Positions 7,746-15,674 of a stretch of DNA of 64,000 bases are shown here, one piece after another; the first letter of the stretch is position 1; each line of letters starts with the position of its first letter. Where the stretch lies: NCBI GenBank assembly GCA_947448735.1, contig CANFOS010000010.1, forward strand, positions 42,634-106,633. The letters run 5' to 3'. Source of the stretch: Comamonadaceae bacterium (lineage in GTDB: Bacteria > Pseudomonadota > Gammaproteobacteria > Burkholderiales > Burkholderiaceae_C). Under the pieces are notes generated by a model that did not search any database, was not told the DNA's origin, and was given only the letters and a program-made list of their open reading frames with translations. Position numbers and translations under genes: made by a program.

Positions 7746-8759
7746 ATGACAACACCAAGAACATCGACCGCCCGCCGTGGCCTGCTGGCCGCTGGTGCCG
7801 CAACTGTCTTGACCAGCGCCTTGCCGGCAGCCTTTGCGCAATCCAAAGTGCTGCTGCGCATCTCCACCCCAGCAGTGCCGGACGACTGGCACGCCAAAAT
7901 GTGGACCGTTTTCAAAGACTCCTTGGATAAAAGCGCCCCGGGTGAGTTTGACGTGCAGATCAACCTGAATGCCTCGCTCTTCAAACAGGGTGCAGAGCCT
8001 GCCGCCATGGCGCGAGGCAACCTGGAGCTGACGACCATTTCAGCCTTTGACATTGCCAAGCTGGTGCCCGAGTTTTCAGTGTTCACGGCCGGTTACATCG
8101 TGCGTGACCCGGCGCACCAGCAAAAGGTGTTCAACGGCCCCATCGGCACCGACATGTTCAAGACCGTGGCTGAAAAAATGGACATCACGCCACTGGCCAC
8201 CGCCTACCTGGGCACGCGCCAGGTCAATTTGCGAGAGGTGCGCAATGTCAAAACCCCGGCCGACCTGAAAGGCGTGAAGCTGCGCATGCCCGGCAGCAAG
8301 GAATGGCTGTTTTTGGGCGAAGCCTTGGGCGTGACGCCCACACCGCTGGCCTTTGGTGAGGTGTACCTGGGTCTGAAAACCGGCACGATCGACGGCCAGG
8401 ACAACCCCCTGCCCACGGTGCGTGCCGCCAAGTTTTATGAAGTGACCAAACAGATCGTGCTGACCAGCCACCTGGTCGACAGCCTGTTCATTGCCATTTC
8501 GAACAAGGCACTGGCCAGCATGACCCCGGCGCAGCGCCAGAAAGTAAAAGCCGCTGCCGAGCTGGCTGTCGCCTACAACAACGACAACCGCATCAAGGAA
8601 GAAGCCCAGTCCGTGGACTACTTCAAACAGCAAGGCCTGCAAGTGACCACGCCCGATGTGGAGGCATTTCGCAAAACAGTGCAAACGGCGTACTTGAACT
8701 CGGACTACGCCAAGGTGTGGCCCAAAGGCTTGCTTGAGCGCATCAACGCAACAAAGTAA
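7746..8759 (+). CDS. dctP: TRAP transporter substrate-binding protein (DctP)
   Basis: This 337-residue periplasmic binding protein of the DctP family captures a carboxylate-type ligand for a TRAP secondary transporter. The start at 7746 has AGGAG just upstream; an in-frame TTG at 7716 is less likely. The N-terminus, STARRGLLAAGAATVL, resembles a twin-arginine signal peptide and ends near AFA-QS. The family segment around LKGVKLRMPGSKEW carries the arginine that normally salt-bridges the substrate carboxylate. The order P-Q-M with spacings of five and minus four bases marks an operon. The ligand is not identifiable from sequence. Confidence 0.92.
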   Translation: MTTPRTSTARRGLLAAGAATVLTSALPAAFAQSKVLLRISTPAVPDDWHAKMWTVFKDSLDKSAPGEFDVQINLNASLFKQGAEPAAMARGNLELTTISAFDIAKLVPEFSVFTAGYIVRDPAHQQKVFNGPIGTDMFKTVAEKMDITPLATAYLGTRQVNLREVRNVKTPADLKGVKLRMPGSKEWLFLGEALGVTPTPLAFGEVYLGLKTGTIDGQDNPLPTVRAAKFYEVTKQIVLTSHLVDSLFIAISNKALASMTPAQRQKVKAAAELAVAYNNDNRIKEEAQSVDYFKQQGLQVTTPDVEAFRKTVQTAYLNSDYAKVWPKGLLERINATK

Positions 8760-8764
8760 AACCG

Positions 8765-9238
8765 ATGTGGTTTAAAAAAACCGCCAACGCGATTGGCGGG
8801 GGCCTGTTTTTGGCCTTGTTTATCGTCTTCGTGATTCAAGTCATGGCGCGCTTTGGCTTGAACAAGCCGCTGGCCTGGACCGACGAGCTGGCGGTGATTT
8901 TGTATGTGTGGATTATTTTGTGGGCCGCCGCCTTTGTGGTGCCCGAGCGTGAACATGTGGCGTTTGACCTGCTGTGGAACAGCGCTGGGCCACGCACCCG
9001 CCGCGCCATGCAGATGGTGGGCCATACGTTGATTGGCGGCCTGGCTCTGTGTGCTGTTCCGGCCACCTGGGACTATGTTTACTTCATGAAGCGTGAAGGC
9101 ACGCCGGTGTTGGGCTTGCCTTTCATGGCGGTGTTTTTACCGTTTGTGTTTTTGCTGGTGGCGCTGGTGGTCCGCTCGGCCTGGGCGATTTGGCGGGCCA
9201 TCAAGGGCCAAGGCCTAGACTCGGAGTTGCGGCTTTGA
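8765..9238 (+). CDS. dctQ: TRAP transporter small permease (DctQ)
   Basis: The 157-residue protein has four predicted transmembrane helices (about 10-32, 40-62, 83-105 and 122-145) and the DctQ family motif region AWTDELAVILYVWIILWAA. It is the small membrane subunit of the TRAP transporter and pairs with DctM. It starts five bases after dctP and its TGA overlaps the likely TTG start of dctM. Confidence 0.92.
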   Translation: MWFKKTANAIGGGLFLALFIVFVIQVMARFGLNKPLAWTDELAVILYVWIILWAAAFVVPEREHVAFDLLWNSAGPRTRRAMQMVGHTLIGGLALCAVPATWDYVYFMKREGTPVLGLPFMAVFLPFVFLLVALVVRSAWAIWRAIKGQGLDSELRL

Positions 9239-10533
9239 GCGGCGCACTCACCGTGCTGGTGCTGGTGCTCGTCGGGGCCATGCTGCTGCGCATGCCGATT
9301 GGCTTTTCCATGATCGCGTCCGGCATTGCCTACCTGCTGGTCAAGCGGCAAGACCTGGGCCTGGTGGCTGAGCAAATTGGCAACGGCCTGTACAACAGCT
9401 ACGTGCTGCTGGCCGTGCCGCTGTTTGTGTTTGCGGCCAACATCATGAATGCGGGCACCGTCAGCGAGCGCATTTTTGACTTCTGCCGTATTTTGGTGGG
9501 CCGCATGCGCGGCGGGCTGGCGCAAGTTGACATTCTGGTCAGCGTGATTTTTTCAGGCATGAGCGGCAGCGCCATTGCCGATGCCGCCGGGCCGGGTTTG
9601 GTCACCATCAAGCAGATGCTGAAAAAGCCCGAATACACGCGCGGCTTTGCTGGTGCAGTGGTGGTAGCCAGTGCCACACTGGGGCCCATCATTCCGCCAT
9701 CGATCCCGATGGTGATTTACGCCATGGTGTCGGGTGCTTCGGTCGGGGCGCTGTTTTTGGGAGGTGTGGTGCCGGGCTTTTTGATGGCGGCGCTGATGAT
9801 GCTCGTCGTGCACCTGATGGCCGTCAAGCGCAACATGCCGCGTGAAGACGCCATCCCGCTGCGCGACTGGCCGGCCATCATTTATCGCGGTGCGCTGCCG
9901 CTGTCGATGCCGATGGTGCTTTTGGGCGGCATCTATTCAGGCGCCTTCACGCCGACTGAAGCGGCTGCGGTGGCTGCGCTGCATGCTTTGATTCTGGCAG
10001 GCGTGGTGTACCGGGCCTTGAGCTGGCGCAGCTTTTGGGGCGTGGTGATGGAGTCGACTCGCGGCAGCGCGGTGATCACGCTCATTTTGGCGGGCTCTTT
10101 CATCCTCAATTACGCCTTCACATCCGAAGGTGTGCCGCAGGCGATGGCGCAGTGGGTAGACAGCATGCACTTGAGTCAAATCAGGTTTTTGCTGCTGGTC
10201 AATCTGATGTTTCTGGTGCTCGGCTGCTTTTTGGATGTGTCCGTGCTGCTGCTGGTGTTCGTGCCCATGCTGCTGCCTGCGGCCAAGCTGCTCGGCGTGG
10301 ACCTGGTGCATTTTGGCGTGCTGGTGGTGTTGAACATGATGATTGGCCTGATTCACCCGCCGTTTGGCATGCTGCTGTTTGTGACCAAGGCACTGACAGG
10401 CATACCGATTGGCGAGATGATGAAAGAAGGCTGGCCGTTTCTGGTCATGCTGCTGCTGCTCTTGCTGGCGATGACGTTTTTCCCTCAAATCGTGCTGTGG
10501 CTGCCGCAAACCATGGGTTACGGGGGCAAATAG
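9235..10533 (+). CDS. dctM: TRAP transporter large permease (DctM)
   Basis: The large ion-coupled permease of the TRAP system has 432 residues from the TTG at 9235. That start overlaps the dctQ stop (TTGA), has GGAG nearby and gives the typical N-terminus MSGALTVLVLVLVGAM. The alternative TTG at 9190 adds a polar segment. About eleven to twelve membrane segments and the conserved core (GMSGSAIADAAGPG; ASATLGPIIPPSIPMV; FTPTEAAAVAALHAL) are present. With dctP and dctQ it forms a complete sodium- or proton-driven importer, probably of organic acids. Confidence 0.92.
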   Translation: MSGALTVLVLVLVGAMLLRMPIGFSMIASGIAYLLVKRQDLGLVAEQIGNGLYNSYVLLAVPLFVFAANIMNAGTVSERIFDFCRILVGRMRGGLAQVDILVSVIFSGMSGSAIADAAGPGLVTIKQMLKKPEYTRGFAGAVVVASATLGPIIPPSIPMVIYAMVSGASVGALFLGGVVPGFLMAALMMLVVHLMAVKRNMPREDAIPLRDWPAIIYRGALPLSMPMVLLGGIYSGAFTPTEAAAVAALHALILAGVVYRALSWRSFWGVVMESTRGSAVITLILAGSFILNYAFTSEGVPQAMAQWVDSMHLSQIRFLLLVNLMFLVLGCFLDVSVLLLVFVPMLLPAAKLLGVDLVHFGVLVVLNMMIGLIHPPFGMLLFVTKALTGIPIGEMMKEGWPFLVMLLLLLLAMTFFPQIVLWLPQTMGYGGK

Positions 10534-10965
10534 CAGGCGCAAAAAAGAGCCCGGGAGGCAGGCCCGTCTGACACCCAATCGGCCGCAGTATGTTGCCTCG
10601 CCGTCATCCAAGATCCAAGCCTGCTTGACTCATCAGCTGGGCTTTTTGTAGCGATGGGAAGCTCGGGTTCTGGCCACCCGTTCATGAACTGCCTACCCAA
10701 AAAAGAGAGCGGCCAAATACCTGGCATCAGCTGATGTCGGCGTTTCAAAGTCATGCTTGGAGTGACATTTAATGGTGATCCTGATTTTTGACATTCATTA
10801 TCAAACCAATAAAATTTAGATAGGAGTTTTGAGATTTCAAATCAACAGAATGCAAAGATCGGGATAGCCATACAGGTATTTACCATTTGAGATTCAAAAC
10901 TTTTTGAAAAAATGATAAACTAAAATTTGAAAGTTTATTCAACCCTAACCATAAAGGAAACGACT
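10534..10965. other. AT-rich intergenic region and hns leader
   Basis: No gene is seen. The second half is markedly AT-rich compared with its GC-rich surroundings, and holds the likely promoter and a leader of about 140 bases for the H-NS-like gene, including several short A and T tracts. The first half, just after dctM, has no clear terminator. Confidence 0.6.
10788..10815 (+). promoter_or_regulatory. Predicted promoter of the H-NS-like gene
   Basis: TTGACA (10788-10793) and TAAAAT (10810-10815) are separated by 16 bases, a good sigma-70 match in an AT-rich tract, upstream of the GTG at 10966. It implies a leader of roughly 140 bases. Confidence 0.5.
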
Positions 10966-11277
10966 GTGGACGATCTTGAGCAGCTATATAAGCAAATTTC
11001 TGAACTTCAATCCAAAGCCAAAAACTTGGCTGAAAAAAAGAAAGCGCCCATCATTAAAGATATCAAGTCGAAAATGAAACTGTATGGCATTACGGCCAAA
11101 GAACTGGGCTTTGGAACTTCAACAACTTCAACCGAAAGCAAGCCCCAAAAAGCACCTGTAGCGATCAAATATCGTCATGGTGAAAACACGTGGACTGGCA
11201 GAGGTAAACGGCCTCTGTGGATTGCAGACTATCTCGCCAAAGGCGGAAAAATTGACGAACTGCTTGTCAAAGCATAA
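10966..11277 (+). CDS. H-NS-family nucleoid protein
   Basis: From the GTG at 10966, preceded by AAAGGA, the product has 103 residues. The N-terminal half is a lysine- and glutamate-rich coiled coil (LEQLYKQISELQSKAKNLAE) for dimerisation. The C-terminal half carries the H-NS DNA-binding core TWTGRGKRPLWIADYL, in which the GRG loop corresponds to the AT-hook-like QGR/RGR motif of the family. Such proteins bind curved AT-rich DNA and silence acquired genes. An in-frame TTG at 10927 would add 13 residues but lacks a ribosome-binding site. Its AT-rich upstream region may be self-regulated. Confidence 0.9.
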   Translation: MDDLEQLYKQISELQSKAKNLAEKKKAPIIKDIKSKMKLYGITAKELGFGTSTTSTESKPQKAPVAIKYRHGENTWTGRGKRPLWIADYLAKGGKIDELLVKA

Positions 11278-11280
11278 GCC

Positions 11281-11311
11281 GCAAACAAGTCATTCCCAAT
11301 GACCTGTTTGC
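11281..11311 (+). terminator. Stem-loop after the H-NS-like gene
   Basis: GCAAACA-A-GTCATT pairs with AATGAC-C-TGTTTGC around a CCC loop: 13 paired bases with one mismatch. It begins three bases after the stop codon. There is no U-run, so it may stabilise the 3' end or terminate inefficiently. Confidence 0.55.
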
Positions 11312-11397
11312 ACATGGCCAACTGAGGCCTTCAAAGAGATGGGATCTGCTGGTTGGGTTGACTTCTGACCAAGCCAGCAGAGTTAGGCCTTTTTAAA

Positions 11398-11452
11398 CGC
11401 TATTAAAAATAGCTGCTTGTGCTTTTATACATCGTTTAAAAGCCGATTAAAA
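11398..11452 (+). repeat. Dispersed repeat, copy 4
   Basis: CGCTATTAAAAATAGCTG followed by CTTGTGCTTTTATACATCG matches the left half of the family; the right half has diverged. It lies between the H-NS-like gene and the DUF1932 gene. Confidence 0.75.
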
Positions 11453-11470
11453 AACCAATAACTGGCCCTG

Positions 11471-12373
11471 TCAGGCTTTTTTGGACGCTTCGATCAACTG
11501 ATCGGCATAGTCCTGCCAGCGCGCCGCCTTGCCCACGCCGTCAAACACACCCGAGCTGGCTTGGCTGGCCACCCACTGCTGTTTATCGGCAATCGCAGTG
11601 GTCATCAGAGGCTCAAAGCCTGCTTCTTTGACGGTATTGGCGGCTTCGCGCATTTCCTCGGCGCGGCGCTGGCCGTGCTGCACAACACGGCTGAAAAAGT
11701 AGGCGCCGGTTTGGGCCCAGTCGATGCTCGGGAAAGTTTCTGCCAGCGTCGGCAACACATGGTCTTCTACGCCGTAGGCTCTGGCGGTGGTGTAGCTTTC
11801 AATCACCAGCGCCTCCAGGCCCTTGATCATCACGCTGCGGCACATTTTGATGGCGCTGGCCACGCCCAGTTTGTCGCTGACGACTTTGGCGTCCATGCCC
11901 CAGCTGACGAGCAAAGGAGCCAGTGCGGCGGCTTGCGGGCCACCCAGCAACATGGGCGTTTTGATGCCGTAGGGCGGCACCGATGTCATAACGCCTGCTT
12001 CAACATAATGAGCGCCGCGTTGTTCAATCAGGGCTGCGCATTGCTGCTTGGTGCCCGGCGATGCAGAGTTCAAATCAAGAAAAACACTGCCTGCCTTCAG
12101 ATGCTGCGCAGCCTCTTGCGCAACCGCCAGCGTGCTCGATGCGGTGACGGCTGAAATGACCAGCTCACTGGCGCCGCACAGCGCCTGCATGGACAGGCAG
12201 GCCTGAACGCCCGCTTGCTCGGCATGCACAAGCTCAACATGCTTGACTGTGGGGTGAACGAATTTCAGGTCCCAGGCGCTCATGCGGGCCACGCCTGAGG
12301 GCGCTTTGAGCCCCGCACTGAAGGTTTTTCCGACTTCCCCGTAGCCGATCAGGCCAATCGATGTGAACTGCAT
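11471..12373 (-). CDS. NAD(P)-dependent oxidoreductase, DUF1932 type
   Basis: This 300-residue protein has an N-terminal 6-phosphogluconate-dehydrogenase-like NAD(P) domain (GYGEVG at 10-15) and a C-terminal DUF1932 helical domain. The catalytic-type lysine is K176 in SAIKMCRSVMIKGLEAL. Related enzymes act on phosphogluconate-like or beta-hydroxy acids, but the substrate is unknown. It lies 19 bases downstream of a Bug-type binding protein gene on the same strand, so uptake and oxidation of one carboxylate is a reasonable inference. Confidence 0.85.
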   Translation of the reverse strand: MQFTSIGLIGYGEVGKTFSAGLKAPSGVARMSAWDLKFVHPTVKHVELVHAEQAGVQACLSMQALCGASELVISAVTASSTLAVAQEAAQHLKAGSVFLDLNSASPGTKQQCAALIEQRGAHYVEAGVMTSVPPYGIKTPMLLGGPQAAALAPLLVSWGMDAKVVSDKLGVASAIKMCRSVMIKGLEALVIESYTTARAYGVEDHVLPTLAETFPSIDWAQTGAYFFSRVVQHGQRRAEEMREAANTVKEAGFEPLMTTAIADKQQWVASQASSGVFDGVGKAARWQDYADQLIEASKKA

Positions 12374-12392
12374 GCCAAAACCTGTCTTGAAT

Positions 12393-13370
12393 TTATTGTG
12401 TCGGGATTTTGGCCCGCACGATCACTTCAGACCAGCGGCGAATTTCGGCATTCAGCAAATTGGCCAGTTGCTCTGGGGTGCTGGATGTCGCGTCAATGTT
12501 CAAGTCCAATAAACGCTTTTTAACGTCAGGGGAATCCAGTGCGGCTTTGACTTCACGGTTCAGCCGGGCCACGACGTCTTTGGGTGTTTTGGCAGGTGCA
12601 GCCAGCGCATTCCATGATGCGGCGCTGAAGTTGGCCAGCCCGCTTTGTGCCGCAGTGGGCACGTCTTTGAGCACCACCGAGCGCTTGTCGCCCAACACGG
12701 CCAAGGCTGAAATAGCATTGGCCTGGATTTGCGGCAGCATGGGGCTCAAAATTTCGACAGCTGCGTCAATCTGTCCACCGCGCAAGGCGGTGATGACAGC
12801 CGGCGTGCCGTTGAACGGCACAATTTGCGCCTGAATATTGGCCGTGGATTTGAACAACTCGGCAGCCAGGTTCTGTGTGCTGCCCACATTGATGGTGCCA
12901 ATGTTCAGCTTGCCAGGATTGGCGCGCGCAAACGCCAGCAACTCGGTCAGCGTTTTATAGGGCGAGTTTTGCGGTACAGCCACTGCAATGTCAAAAAAAC
13001 CAAGGGTTGAAATCGGCGCAAAGTCTTTCACCGTGTCGTAGGGCAGCGCCTTGAACAGGCCGGCGCTGACCGCCGTACCGTTGGACATCAGCAGCAGGGT
13101 GTAGCCGTCGGCATCCGCCTTGGCCACCGTATCGCCAGCCACCACACCGCCTGCGCCGGGTTTGTTTTCAATCACCACCGGCTGGCCCATGTTGTCGGAC
13201 ATTTTTTGCGCCACGATGCGGGCCGTCAGGTCGGCCACACCGCCGGCGCCAAATGGCACCACGATCTTGATGGCGCGATTGGTCAGCGGCTGCGCATGCG
13301 CTGGCAAAGCCCATGTGCTGATGGCCAGTGCAGCAAGAATGAAAGAACGGCGCAGGTGTGTTTGATTCAT
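12393..13370 (-). CDS. Bug/TctC-family tripartite tricarboxylate-binding protein
   Basis: The 325-residue periplasmic protein belongs to the Bug family that is expanded in Burkholderiales. It has a Sec signal peptide (RRSFILAALAISTWALPAHA, cleavage near 26), the family segments IKIVVPFGAGGVADLTAR and VVIENKPGAGGVVAG, and normal length. Bug proteins bind carboxylates or related small molecules for TctAB permeases or for sensing. No tctA or tctB gene is adjacent, as is common for orphan Bug genes. It probably shares a transcript with the downstream oxidoreductase. Confidence 0.92.
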   Translation of the reverse strand: MNQTHLRRSFILAALAISTWALPAHAQPLTNRAIKIVVPFGAGGVADLTARIVAQKMSDNMGQPVVIENKPGAGGVVAGDTVAKADADGYTLLLMSNGTAVSAGLFKALPYDTVKDFAPISTLGFFDIAVAVPQNSPYKTLTELLAFARANPGKLNIGTINVGSTQNLAAELFKSTANIQAQIVPFNGTPAVITALRGGQIDAAVEILSPMLPQIQANAISALAVLGDKRSVVLKDVPTAAQSGLANFSAASWNALAAPAKTPKDVVARLNREVKAALDSPDVKKRLLDLNIDATSSTPEQLANLLNAEIRRWSEVIVRAKIPTQ

Positions 13371-13456
13371 CTTTCGACTATGCGCGGTTTTTGGTCATGC
13401 CGCAAGCAGCGGTAGCGCCAAGTTGCTATCTGATTTTGTTATGGCCAGGCGGGCGC

Positions 13457-14128
13457 TCATGCCGTCTGGGCGGCAATCTGGCGCAACGCCTGCTCAAAAA
13501 CTTCAACCGGCTGACCGCCTGAAATCAGATGCCTGTCGTTGATGATGACCGCAGGCACCGAGTGAATACCCTGCCCGGTGTAGAACTGTTCTTGCATCCG
13601 TACAGCATCGGCAAATTGGTCAGAGCTCAAAACCGCTTGAGCCTGAGCCGCATCCAGCCCCGCCTGCCCCGCCAAACGCACCAGCACCTCGTGCGACCCC
13701 GGACTTTGCCCGTCGGTAAAGTAGCTTGAAAACAGCGCTTCCTTCAGGGCCTTTTGTTTGGCGAGGCTGACGGTTTGCGCCCAATGCAGCAGTCGGTGGG
13801 CGTCAAAAGTGTTGTACACGCGGCTGCGGCCGCCACCCGGCTCGCTGGCCGTCGCAAACTTAAAGCCGACCTGCGCGCCGCGTTGGCGGATGTTCTCGCG
13901 GTTGGCGTTGGCCTGTTCGGCGCTGATGCCGTACTTCTGCGTGATGTGCTCGGTGATGTCCTGGCCTTCAGCGGCCATGTGAGGGTTCAGCTCAAACGGC
14001 TGAAAGTGAATCTCGGCGGTGATGTCGGCCTTGACGTTGGCCAGCGCCTGATCAAGCGCCTTCAGGCCAATGATGCACCAGGGGCACGACACGTCAGAAA
14101 CAAAATCAATTTTTAAAGCAGTGGTCAT
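13457..14128 (-). CDS. FrnE-like DsbA-family oxidoreductase
   Basis: From the ATG at 14128, with GGAG six bases upstream, the product has 223 residues. It is a thioredoxin-fold protein of the FrnE/2-hydroxychromene-2-carboxylate isomerase-like group with the active-site motif CPWC at 15-18 and the cis-proline region HSVPAVIIND. No signal peptide is present in this form, so it is cytosolic; a longer opening to 14302 contains a poor hydrophobic stretch and is rejected. Such proteins act as disulfide isomerases or in polyketide tailoring; the role here is not known. Confidence 0.88.
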   Translation of the reverse strand: MTTALKIDFVSDVSCPWCIIGLKALDQALANVKADITAEIHFQPFELNPHMAAEGQDITEHITQKYGISAEQANANRENIRQRGAQVGFKFATASEPGGGRSRVYNTFDAHRLLHWAQTVSLAKQKALKEALFSSYFTDGQSPGSHEVLVRLAGQAGLDAAQAQAVLSSDQFADAVRMQEQFYTGQGIHSVPAVIINDRHLISGGQPVEVFEQALRQIAAQTA

Positions 14129-14421
14129 GGCAACTCCGGTGGCTAAAAGGATGGCTGAGCACGCTATTTTCAGCCATGACCGCTGTTCTTGCTTTTGGCC
14201 TTGCTTTTGAATGTGATGTTGACCCCGCACAGACATGCTGTGGCGGCTCTCGGCAGCCTGCTGCAAGCGGTCAATCCCGATATCCCCAGGCCGGGACGGC
14301 ATTTATGGGCGTCGTGAAATTATTTTCAAATCTCATGCGGTGGCTTCAGTTAAAAATTTAACCTGCCCTGTTGCTTTTGACTTGCAACCGGCAAGTCAGG
14401 GCCCACAGAGATAATGCAGCC
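14129..14421. other. Divergent intergenic region before chrA
   Basis: No gene is seen. This region separates frnE-like (minus) and chrA (plus). It contains an inverted repeat at 14378-14398 close to the chrA start. Confidence 0.5.
14378..14398. promoter_or_regulatory. Inverted repeat upstream of chrA
   Basis: TGACTTGC and GCAAGTCA are perfect eight-base arms around AACCG, nested in a looser outer CCCTG...CAGGG pair. It ends 23 bases before the chrA ATG, a position suited to an operator or a leader hairpin. Confidence 0.55.
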
Positions 14422-14997
14422 ATGACCCTTCCAACACATGAGCCCCGTGCGCAGCCTCAGTCACTGACCGATCTGTTTGTATCTTTCAGCCTGCTGGCTT
14501 TGCAAGGTTTTGGCGGTGTTTTGACGGTTGTCCAGCGCGAGCTGGTTGAGAAAAAACGCTGGATGACGCGGGAAGAATTTGTTGAGGAATGGGCGGTAGC
14601 GCAAATCATGCCGGGGCCTAATGTGGTGAACCTGTCATTGATGATTGGTGCACGTTACTTTGGTTTTAAGGGCGCGGTGGCGGCGCTTGCAGGCATGCTG
14701 ACCGCGCCACTGGTGATTGTGCTGCTGCTGGCGCTGGTGTATGCACATTTTGCAGGCCACCCTGGTGTGCAGGGCGCGCTGCGGGGGATGGCGGCCGTGG
14801 CGGCAGGCTTGATAACGGCGACCGGCTTAAAGCTAGTTGGCGCGCTGCAAAAAAACGTGCTGGGCTTGCCCGTGTGCAGCACTCTGGGCGTACTGTGCTT
14901 CCTGGCCGTTGCAATGCTGCGCTGGCCGCTGGCGTATGTGTTGCTCGGGCTGGGTATTGCGGCCTGCGCTCTGGCCTACAGGAAACTTGAGCCGTGA
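14422..14997 (+). CDS. chrA: Chromate transporter, N-terminal half protein
   Basis: This 191-residue membrane protein is one half-size CHR domain of the chromate ion transporter family. The signature LQGFGGVLTVVQRELVEKKRW and the AQIMPGPNVVNLS motif are present, followed by about five hydrophobic segments. The start at 14422 gives MTLPTHEP; an in-frame start at 14371 overlaps the inverted repeat and is less likely. It overlaps the second half gene (GTGA). The two proteins together are expected to form a heterodimeric short-chain CHR pump that exports chromate. Confidence 0.9.
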   Translation: MTLPTHEPRAQPQSLTDLFVSFSLLALQGFGGVLTVVQRELVEKKRWMTREEFVEEWAVAQIMPGPNVVNLSLMIGARYFGFKGAVAALAGMLTAPLVIVLLLALVYAHFAGHPGVQGALRGMAAVAAGLITATGLKLVGALQKNVLGLPVCSTLGVLCFLAVAMLRWPLAYVLLGLGIAACALAYRKLEP

Positions 14998-15602
14998 CCC
15001 CAGCGTCACAACTGGCGCCTGAACTGGCACCTCAACTGCTGCTGGCGTGGCAAGACTGGGCATCGCTGTTTACTCATTACCTGTCGCTGTCCTTGCTGGC
15101 GATTGGCGGGGCGATCAGCACCGCATCGGACATGCATCGCTTTTTGGTGGATGAGCAGCACTGGCTGACCGATGCACAGTTCAATGCCTCCATTGCGATT
15201 GCGCAAGCTGCGCCGGGGCCGAATGTGCTATTCGTCGCCCTGATGGGCTGGAATGTGGGCCTGAACGCCGGCGGCATGCTGACGGGCCTGCTCGGCGTTT
15301 TCACCGCCATGCTGGGCATGTTGATCCCCAGCACAACGTTGACTTACCTGGCGGCGCAGTGGGGACACCGCAATCGCGAGCTGCGGGCCGTGCGTGCCTT
15401 CAAGCAAGGCATGGCACCGATCGTGGTGGCGTTGCTGATCGCCATCGGCTGGGTGCTGACCGCCGCCAATGGCAGCAGCGTGAGCAGCTGGCCGCTCTGG
15501 CTGTTGACGGCAATCAGCAGCCTGATCGTCTGGCGCAGCAAAATCCATTTGTTGTGGCTGTTGGGTGCTGGCGCCTTGCTGGGCTGGTTTGGGCTGGTTT
15601 GA
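14994..15602 (+). CDS. chrA: Chromate transporter, second half protein
   Basis: The 202-residue partner CHR protein starts at a GTG that overlaps the stop of the first. It has the equivalent motifs SLLAIGGAISTASDMHRFLV and ASIAIAQAAPGPNVLFVALM and about six hydrophobic segments. Two tandem homologous half genes are the usual layout of short-chain CHR systems. No chrB regulator is adjacent. Confidence 0.9.
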   Translation: MTPASQLAPELAPQLLLAWQDWASLFTHYLSLSLLAIGGAISTASDMHRFLVDEQHWLTDAQFNASIAIAQAAPGPNVLFVALMGWNVGLNAGGMLTGLLGVFTAMLGMLIPSTTLTYLAAQWGHRNRELRAVRAFKQGMAPIVVALLIAIGWVLTAANGSSVSSWPLWLLTAISSLIVWRSKIHLLWLLGAGALLGWFGLV

Positions 15603-15648
15603 CGCCAACGCAGATCAAACTGAAAGCAAAGAACATTTGGATACAATT

Positions 15649-15668
15649 CCCTTGAAAATCGACAAGGG
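15649..15668 (+). promoter_or_regulatory. Hairpin covering the ribosome-binding site of the 663-residue gene
   Basis: CCCTTG and CAAGGG pair around AAAATCGA. The right arm contains the likely Shine-Dalgarno AAGGG six bases before the ATG at 15675. A TACAAT hexamer at 15642-15647 could be the -10 element. Confidence 0.45.
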
Positions 15669-15674
15669 ATATCC

